Source: PVC group bacterium (GTDB taxonomy: Bacteria > Verrucomicrobiota > Kiritimatiellia > UBA8416 > PXDI01). From it: a stretch of DNA of 11,726 nucleotides. This document shows positions 7,688 through 11,726 of this stretch, piece by piece. The first letter of the stretch is position 1. Each line of letters starts with the position of its first letter. The stretch covers positions 1-11,726 of the forward strand of contig PXDI01000025.1 of NCBI GenBank assembly GCA_003565095.1. The letters are read 5' to 3'. The notes under the pieces are model-generated. The model was not told the origin of the DNA. It saw only the letters and a list, made by a program, of their open reading frames with translations, and did not search any database. The translations under genes and the position numbers were made by a program.

Positions 7688-7751
7688 ATACCCATAAAAA
7701 TGGATGAAGAACCTGTTTAAGTAACCATTTGCAGGAAAGAGGAGAAAAATT

Positions 7752-8960
7752 ATGGCGACAGCGAGCGGAAACATGTTGATAGCGCAGAGTGGCGGACCTT
7801 CGATGGTGATTAACCAGAGTCTGGTGGGCGCCATTCTGGAGGCAAAGCAGCAGAAGAGTATAAAAAGGATTTTCGGGGCCCGGCACGGGATTAAGGGAAT
7901 TCTGGCAAAAGACCTGATAGACTTGAAGAAGGAGACTGTCGCTAATCTTGAGCGGGTGGCGAATACTCCGGCTTCCGCCTTGGGGTCAGTGCGCAAGAAG
8001 CCGACTGCCGATGATTGCGCACAGATTTTTGACGTGTTGCGGGCATATGATGTGCGTTATTTCTTCTATATTGGCGGCAACGACTCGGCTGAAACGGCGC
8101 ACATCATTAATGAGCATGCCCGTGCAGCTTCTTTTGAGATGCGCTGTTTTCATATTCCGAAGACGATTGACAACGATTTGCGCGAGAATGACCATACCCC
8201 GGGCTTCGGCAGTGCGGCCAAGTTTGTGGCTTGCGCGGTGATGGGTGATGATCTGGATAACCGTGCGTTGCCGGGAGTCAAGATTGATGTTGTTATGGGC
8301 CGGCATGCCGGATTCCTGACGGCGGCCTCGGCGCTGGCGCGGCAGAACGAGAATGACGGTCCGCATTTGATCTATCTGCCGGAACGGCCATTCAGTCTTG
8401 ATCAGTTTGTGGCGGATGTTGATCGTGTTTACACAAAGCTGGGTCGTTGCGTTATTGCGGTTTCGGAAGGCATTTCGGATGAAGAGCATGTACCGATTGC
8501 CAGCAAATTCATCAAAGAGGTTGACGCGCACGGGAATGTGCAGCTTAGCGGCAGCGGTGCGCTGGGTGATCTGCTGGCCGGTGAGATCAAGGCCAAGACC
8601 AAGATCTCGCGTGTGCGTGCGGATACGTTCGGTTATCTGCAGCGTTCATTCCCTGGTATGATTTCCGAAGTTGACGCAAAAGAGGCACGTGAGGTCGGCA
8701 TTCGTGCGGTGAAGCAGTCAATGAAGGGTGATATTGACGGCTCGATCGCGATTCGCCGCAAGCCTGGCGAGAAGTATCAGATATATTACGAGCGGGTTCC
8801 GCTGCGCAGTGTGGCGCGTGATACGCGTGAGGTGCCGAAGAGCCACATCAACAAGGCCGGCAACGATGTAACGGCGGCGTTTATCAAATATGCGCGCCCG
8901 ATCGTCGGCAACCTGCCGCTGCCGGGACATTTTAAGGGTGTCAAAGTGCCGGTTGCGTAG
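7752..8960 (+). CDS. pfp: Diphosphate (PPi)-dependent 6-phosphofructokinase
   Basis: This enzyme phosphorylates fructose 6-phosphate to fructose 1,6-bisphosphate using pyrophosphate, a reversible glycolytic step in the cytoplasm. The phosphofructokinase fold is clear: SGGPSMVINQSL (13-24), IGGNDSAET (107-115), PKTIDND (136-142) with catalytic Asp140, GFGSAAKF (151-158) and MGRHAGFLTAASAL (182-195). Two specificity positions point to PPi rather than ATP. The GGDGS of ATP enzymes is GGNDS here (Asp111), and PGTIDND is PKTIDND (Lys137). These correspond to the Gly104 and Gly124 positions of E. coli PfkA. The 402-aa length fits PPi-type clades. The ATG has a strong ribosome site, AGGAG at 7740-7744 with 7-nt spacing. 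The last codons are followed by a hairpin-rich spacer. Confidence 0.93.
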   Translation: MATASGNMLIAQSGGPSMVINQSLVGAILEAKQQKSIKRIFGARHGIKGILAKDLIDLKKETVANLERVANTPASALGSVRKKPTADDCAQIFDVLRAYDVRYFFYIGGNDSAETAHIINEHARAASFEMRCFHIPKTIDNDLRENDHTPGFGSAAKFVACAVMGDDLDNRALPGVKIDVVMGRHAGFLTAASALARQNENDGPHLIYLPERPFSLDQFVADVDRVYTKLGRCVIAVSEGISDEEHVPIASKFIKEVDAHGNVQLSGSGALGDLLAGEIKAKTKISRVRADTFGYLQRSFPGMISEVDAKEAREVGIRAVKQSMKGDIDGSIAIRRKPGEKYQIYYERVPLRSVARDTREVPKSHINKAGNDVTAAFIKYARPIVGNLPLPGHFKGVKVPVA

Positions 8961-8966
8961 CAGGGG

Positions 8967-8986
8967 ACCCTGCATTTTTGCGGGGT
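8967..8986 (+). other. Hairpin just after the pfp stop codon
   Basis: ACCCTGCA (8967-8974) pairs with TGCGGGGT (8979-8986) around a TTTT loop: 8 bp with one G-T pair. It starts 6 nt after the stop codon. Thymines are in the loop and none follow the stem, so it is not a classic intrinsic terminator. It may stabilise or define the mRNA 3' end. Confidence 0.4.
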
Positions 8987-8992
8987 AAACTT

Positions 8993-9009
8993 AGAGCCGG
9001 GGAGGCTCT
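8993..9009 (+). other. Perfect 6-bp hairpin with a 5-nt loop
   Basis: AGAGCC (8993-8998) and GGCTCT (9004-9009) flank the loop GGGGA. It lies between the post-pfp hairpin and repeat element 3. It lacks the AATCTT flank and the NYAAR loop, so it is not counted in that family. It has no T-tract. Confidence 0.4.
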
Positions 9010-9022
9010 GCGAAGCATTGCC

Positions 9023-9072
9023 CATCTTGCGCTCCAGCGGGCTAAACCCGCTGGGGGCGAGATTGTAAGATG
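9023..9072 (+). repeat. Hairpin repeat element 3 (REP-like family)
   Basis: CATCTT-G-CGCTCC, stem core AGCGGG, loop CTAAA, stem core CCCGCT, GGGGGCG, then AGATTGT and AAGATG. The perfect inner stem is 8 bp (9034-9041 with 9047-9054), and CATCTT/AAGATG (9023-9028/9067-9072) are exact inverted ends. The blocks ATCTT, CGCTCC and GGGGGCG are identical to element 1, while the stem core between them is different but still self-complementary. An ATG at 9070 belongs to the right end of this element. Confidence 0.7.
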
Positions 9073-9099
9073 CCGGCGGTTGTCATTAATGGAGAACGT

Positions 9100-10221
9100 A
9101 TGTCAATAACCCCGTGTCGTCCGAAATGGAAAAGCGCGATGTCGGATCGCGAGCGGTTCAACCGTCAGATGCACTACCAACCGGTCGATCGCTGCTTCAA
9201 TATGGAGTTTGGTTACTGGGCGGAGAATTTTTCCGAGTGGCCGTTATTTGTTGAGAACAATGTAAAAAACAATCCTGAGGCGGATGTTTTCTTTGCCTTT
9301 GATCCGATACATGTGGTTTGGAACAACAGTTGGCTTAGTCCTCTTTTTGAAAAACGCGTGGTTGAAGAGCGTGGCGGCATGCAGTTGGTTATGAATGAGG
9401 AGGGGTTGCTGGCGGAAATTCCAAAAGATGCGCATGGGACCATACCGCATTACATTAAGGCCAGTATAACTACGCCCGAAGACTGGCAGCGTTGCAAGGA
9501 AGAGCGTATGCGTGTTGATGATCCGGCGCGCATCATGGATGTTGCGGCAATCCAGCGGCGGCATCCGGGGAAGCGAGATTATCCGCTGGGGATCTGGTGC
9601 GGATCGATGATCGGTAAAATCCGTGATCTGTTGACCTTTGAGGGTGTCTGCTACGCTTATTATGATTATCCTGAGATGCTGGAGGACATGGTTGAGACCT
9701 GTTGTCAGTTGGTGGAGCATAATCTTGACCAGGTGTTGGGAAAGATAGATTTTGATTACGCCTGCGGCTGGGAGGACATCTGCTTTAATCACGGTCCGAT
9801 ATTGTCGGTCGACTTTTTCGAGAAGGTGATAGCGCCGCGCTACAAGCGGATCGGTGCCAGACTGAAAGCGGCCGGAATTGACATCTGGTATACCGACTGT
9901 GACGGGGACGTGCGGCCTTTGCTTCCGGTATTTCTTGATTCGGGGATAAATTGTCTTTTCCCGTACGAGGTGAACAGTTGTGTGCATCCGGGGCGTCTGC
10001 TGGATGAGTACGGCAAGGATCTGCGGATAATGGGTGGAGTGGACAAGATGAAGCTCAAGGAGGGCCCGCAGGCGATCAAGTCATATCTGGAATCGCTGGT
10101 CCCGTATGTTGAACGCGGCGGATATATTCCGTTTTGTGATCATCGCTGCCCGCCGGATGTGTCTCCGGAGAACTATTTGTATTATCTTGATTTGAAAGAG
10201 CAGATGTTTGGAATGCATTGA
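9100..10221 (+). CDS. Uroporphyrinogen decarboxylase (URO-D) family protein, probable methyltransferase-like
   Basis: The protein has the TIM-barrel URO-D fold shared by HemE and by cobalamin/coenzyme-M methyltransferases such as MtaA. Landmarks are SDRERFNRQMHYQPVDR (about 15-31), EIPKDAHGTIPHYIK (106-120), GPILSVDFFEKVIAPRYKRI (232-251), LRIMGGVDK (308-316) and a C-terminal PPDVSPENYLYYLDL (351-365). It resembles a subfamily abundant in PVC genomes and is unlikely to be HemE. Where MtaA-type proteins have a His-x-Cys zinc motif, this one reads TDC (265-267). A later Cys (FCDHRC, 345-350) is kept, so metal binding may be altered. The ATG at 9100 is chosen for GGAG at 9091-9094 with 5-nt spacing. 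An upstream ATG (9070) lies in a repeat, and ATG 9139 is a weaker alternative. The protein is 373 aa. Substrate unknown. Confidence 0.82.
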   Translation: MSITPCRPKWKSAMSDRERFNRQMHYQPVDRCFNMEFGYWAENFSEWPLFVENNVKNNPEADVFFAFDPIHVVWNNSWLSPLFEKRVVEERGGMQLVMNEEGLLAEIPKDAHGTIPHYIKASITTPEDWQRCKEERMRVDDPARIMDVAAIQRRHPGKRDYPLGIWCGSMIGKIRDLLTFEGVCYAYYDYPEMLEDMVETCCQLVEHNLDQVLGKIDFDYACGWEDICFNHGPILSVDFFEKVIAPRYKRIGARLKAAGIDIWYTDCDGDVRPLLPVFLDSGINCLFPYEVNSCVHPGRLLDEYGKDLRIMGGVDKMKLKEGPQAIKSYLESLVPYVERGGYIPFCDHRCPPDVSPENYLYYLDLKEQMFGMH

Positions 10222-10243
10222 GGAGCAGCGGCTTGATTCATAT

Positions 10244-10366
10244 CTTGCAATTAGATAGGTGGAAATCGCATAAAAATTGGCTCCGGCGGCTGGGCTCGAA
10301 CCAGCAACCAAGTGGTTAACAGCCACCTACTCTACCATTGAGCTACGCCGGAACTGCAATTGCAAG
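10244..10366 (-). repeat. 9-bp inverted repeat flanking the tRNA gene
   Basis: CTTGCAATT at 10244-10252 is the exact inverse complement of AATTGCAAG at 10358-10366. In a minus-strand transcript the right copy falls in the tRNA leader and the left copy in the trailer, so they could pair in the precursor. The right copy overlaps a 10-bp palindrome, TGCAATTGCA (10355-10364). Confidence 0.5.
10278..10352 (-). tRNA. tRNA-Asn (anticodon GTT)
   Basis: The minus strand folds as a complete cloverleaf: acceptor TCCGGCG/CGCCGGA, D arm with GCTC and the AATGGTA loop, anticodon stem GGTGG/CCACT with loop CTGTTAA (anticodon GTT), and T arm GCTGG-TTCGAAC-CCAGC. The discriminator base is G, and CCA is encoded (minus strand 10280-10278). 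A run of five Ts follows two bases beyond it. The GTT anticodon, G discriminator and overall sequence are those of bacterial tRNA-Asn. It lies between the URO-D gene and the regulator, on the opposite strand to both. Confidence 0.96.
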
Positions 10367-10373
10367 CTAGGAC

Positions 10374-10401
10374 AGTATCTTAAGTGCCAAGCTCAGGTCA
10401 A
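10374..10401 (-). promoter_or_regulatory. Sigma70-type promoter of tRNA-Asn
   Basis: On the minus strand TTGACC (10401-10396, 5 of 6 to consensus) is followed after 16 nt by GATACT (10379-10374, 4 of 6). Transcription would start near 10367, giving a leader of about 14 nt before the tRNA. AT-rich sequence (AAAAAGGTTTTTG) lies directly upstream, as at strong tRNA promoters. Confidence 0.6.
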
Positions 10402-10455
10402 CAAAAACCTTTTTCAGCGATACGTCCTTAATCTTGTTAAATCCTTTTTGTCGAC

Positions 10456-10483
10456 TTGTCTCCCGATGTTTTGTAACTATATT
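10456..10483 (+). promoter_or_regulatory. Candidate promoter of the XylR/AraC regulator gene
   Basis: TTGTCT (10456-10461) and TATATT (10478-10483) are separated by 16 nt on the plus strand, in an AT-rich stretch about 43 nt upstream of the chosen start. The tRNA promoter fires the other way, so the interval 10353-10525 is a divergent regulatory spacer. No clear operator palindrome was found. Confidence 0.4.
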
Positions 10484-10525
10484 TGATTATATTAGCTTTA
10501 AGTTAAATTTTGCCAGGAATTGTTT

Positions 10526-11668
10526 ATGCGAAATGTAGCTATCTTGTTGAATACGACTTTTGGGTTTGCTCACAAACTGATGGCGGGGGTGTCGCGTGGC
10601 TGGGCGTCCCATCCTGACTGGGATTTTCTGTTATACCAGCAGGAATATCCCAAGCCGGCAGAACTGCGTGAATGGCGGGTTGACGGGATAATCGGCCTTT
10701 TCAGCCGGAACTGGCCGGTGAATCCTTATTTGAAGCTGCGGGTGCCGATTGTGAATATTTCTTCAAGCCGTTTGTCGGCGCCGGTGGTTTCGGTGAATGT
10801 TGATCAGCGTGCGGTCGGGCGCGCCGCCGCGCTGCATCTGTTTGATAAAGATGTGGCCAGTTACGGCTTTGCCGGTTATCAGGAGTCGGACTCTTCACGC
10901 GGGCGGTTGGCCGGCTTCCGGTCTGTTTTGCGGAAGCGGCGGCGGGACTGCAATGTCCATTGGATTGCGGGGGCCTATTCGCACTGGCCGGAGGGCTTTG
11001 AACGCTGGCTGGCGGTTTTGCGCAAGCCGGCGGCGGTGTTTGTGGCGTCGGATTCTGAAGCGCGCCTTTTGTTGAGTGTCTGTCGGCATATGGGGTTGAA
11101 TGTGCCCGAGGATGTTGCTGTTCTGGGCGTAAATAATGAAGAGGATATTTGTCTGACCTGTCGACCGATGCTTTCGAGCATACCGACAGGTTTGCAATAT
11201 ATTGGGGAATATGCCACTGCGATCATGGGGGACTGGCTGAGCGGTAAGCGGCCGGCAAAACGGATAATTGAATTTATGCCGGGAGCGGTCATTGAGCGTG
11301 GTTCAACCCAACGCAGTCGTGGTTTGGATGATCCGCTGGTGGCGCAGGCAATACGCTGGATGCGTGAGAATCTAGGACAGGGCATCGGGGTGCGTGAGGT
11401 GGCCGGGGTTTGCGGGGTAAGTCAACGCGCGCTGGAGTATCATTTCCATGCGGCGGCGGGTCGTTCACCGGGCAAGGTTTTGCAGCAGTTGCGTTTTGAT
11501 GAGGCGACGGAACTGCTTGTGCATACAGAGCTTACGCTTGACGAGGTGGCGCGGCGGATCGGCTTCAGAAGCGCCCAATATATGTCGACATTCTTTCAGA
11601 AACACTGCGGGTTTCCGCCCGCAGCCTACCGCAAGCACAACCGGTTCGGCGGGGAAAGTGGCGTCTGA
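10526..11668 (+). CDS. XylR-type transcription regulator (LacI-like sensor + AraC HTH)
   Basis: This regulator has a periplasmic-binding-protein-like effector domain of the LacI/GalR kind (about residues 1-265) without the N-terminal LacI helix-turn-helix. A C-terminal AraC-type DNA-binding domain (about 270-372) takes its place. Sensor landmarks include VDGIIGLFS (52-60), VSVNVDQRAVGRAAALHL (88-105), GFAGYQESDSSRGRLAGF (114-131), FVASDSEAR (172-180) and VPEDVAVLGVNNEEDICL (193-210), all typical of XylR. The HTH pair is VREVAGVCGVSQRALEYHF and LTLDEVARRIGFRSAQYMSTFFQKHCGFPPAAYR. The ATG at 10526 is chosen because AGGA (10515-10518) lies 7 nt upstream; the TTG at 10520 sits too close to it. 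The protein is 380 aa. The family usually activates sugar-use genes on binding a sugar, but no such operon is in view. Confidence 0.92.
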   Translation: MRNVAILLNTTFGFAHKLMAGVSRGWASHPDWDFLLYQQEYPKPAELREWRVDGIIGLFSRNWPVNPYLKLRVPIVNISSSRLSAPVVSVNVDQRAVGRAAALHLFDKDVASYGFAGYQESDSSRGRLAGFRSVLRKRRRDCNVHWIAGAYSHWPEGFERWLAVLRKPAAVFVASDSEARLLLSVCRHMGLNVPEDVAVLGVNNEEDICLTCRPMLSSIPTGLQYIGEYATAIMGDWLSGKRPAKRIIEFMPGAVIERGSTQRSRGLDDPLVAQAIRWMRENLGQGIGVREVAGVCGVSQRALEYHFHAAAGRSPGKVLQQLRFDEATELLVHTELTLDEVARRIGFRSAQYMSTFFQKHCGFPPAAYRKHNRFGGESGV

Positions 11669-11687
11669 ACTGGCTGCCGTTTGCCTG

Positions 11688-11726
11688 AATCCTTCCGCTC
11701 GACGGCACAAGGCCGTCGAGCGGGGA
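11688..11726 (+). repeat. Hairpin repeat element 4 (REP-like family), cut by window end
   Basis: AATCCTT (11688-11694) precedes a perfect 12-bp stem, CCGCTCGACGGC/GCCGTCGAGCGG (11695-11706/11712-11723), with loop ACAAG, then GGGA at the window edge. The left part AATC(C)TTCCGCTC matches element 1, while the stem core GACGGC is different. It lies 19 nt after the regulator's stop codon, so it could also act as a terminator. Any T-tract would lie outside the window. Confidence 0.6.

Larger units (their letters stand above)
7414..7751. other. Divergent intergenic spacer between the kinase and pfp
   Basis: This 338-bp spacer must carry promoters for both the leftward kinase and the rightward phosphofructokinase genes. 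It holds a kinase ribosome site (GGAGG, minus strand, 7422-7426), a TTGACA on the minus strand, two GC-rich hairpin elements, and the pfp ribosome site AGGAG at 7740-7744. I found no convincing plus-strand -35/-10 pair for pfp. The pfp leader downstream of the second hairpin can form a weak stem (AAATGG 7698-7703 with CCATTT 7725-7730). Confidence 0.6.

Noticed and set aside
7561..9072. Possible CRISPR-like or attC-like array from the repeated hairpins
   Set aside because: Copies are few, in both orientations, spread over separate spacers, and lack regular spacers, cas genes or an integrase.
9244..9987. 247-aa minus-strand frame opposite the URO-D gene
   Set aside because: The sense strand encodes a well conserved URO-D fold throughout; the antisense frame shows no family motif.
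10081..10486. Reading frames on both strands across the tRNA (such as one with LEPATKWLTATYSTIELR)
   Set aside because: These are well-known spurious translations of a tRNA gene, not proteins.

Overview
The window reads as a typical stretch of a free-living Gram-negative-type bacterial chromosome. It best fits the PVC group, in particular the Kiritimatiellota/Lentisphaerota side. This is inferred from the mix of families: a secreted heparinase II/III-like toroid protein, a large exported fibronectin-type-III protein, a pyrophosphate-type phosphofructokinase, a uroporphyrinogen-decarboxylase-fold protein of a non-haem subfamily, and a XylR-type (LacI-like sensor plus AraC HTH) regulator. No marker gene fixes the phylum, so the placement is tentative.

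Layout, left to right. Bases 1-368 hold no supportable gene but contain two short adjacent tandem repeats. Three plus-strand genes follow: an exported heparinase II/III-like protein (375-2594), a dCMP deaminase (2624-3112) and an exported multi-domain FN3 protein (3170-5953). A minus-strand sensor histidine kinase (5983-7413) converges on the FN3 gene. A 338-bp divergent spacer (7414-7751) carries two GC-rich hairpin elements in head-to-head orientation. The plus strand resumes with PPi-dependent phosphofructokinase (7752-8960), a hairpin-rich 139-bp spacer, and the URO-D family protein (9100-10221). A minus-strand tRNA-Asn(GTT) with encoded CCA (10278-10352) and a good sigma70-type promoter sits back to back with the XylR/AraC regulator (10526-11668). 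The window ends in another hairpin element.

The genes do not form one pathway. The exported toroid and FN3 proteins suit polysaccharide binding or processing outside the cell. PPi-phosphofructokinase is central glycolysis, the deaminase feeds dTTP synthesis, and the kinase and XylR-type protein are regulators whose targets are not visible here.

The most interesting signal is non-coding. Four intergenic hairpins (two at 7561-7687, one at 9023-9072, one at 11688-11726) share a left flank close to AATCTTNCGCTCC and a five-base NYAAR loop. Their stem cores differ in sequence yet stay perfectly complementary. That is the pattern of a REP/BIME-like repeat family, or of a structured RNA or DNA element under selection for pairing. 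The second notable point is in the FN3 protein: one FN3 domain appears split by an inserted beta-sandwich domain, bounded by 12-nt near-identical direct repeats exactly 399 nt apart.
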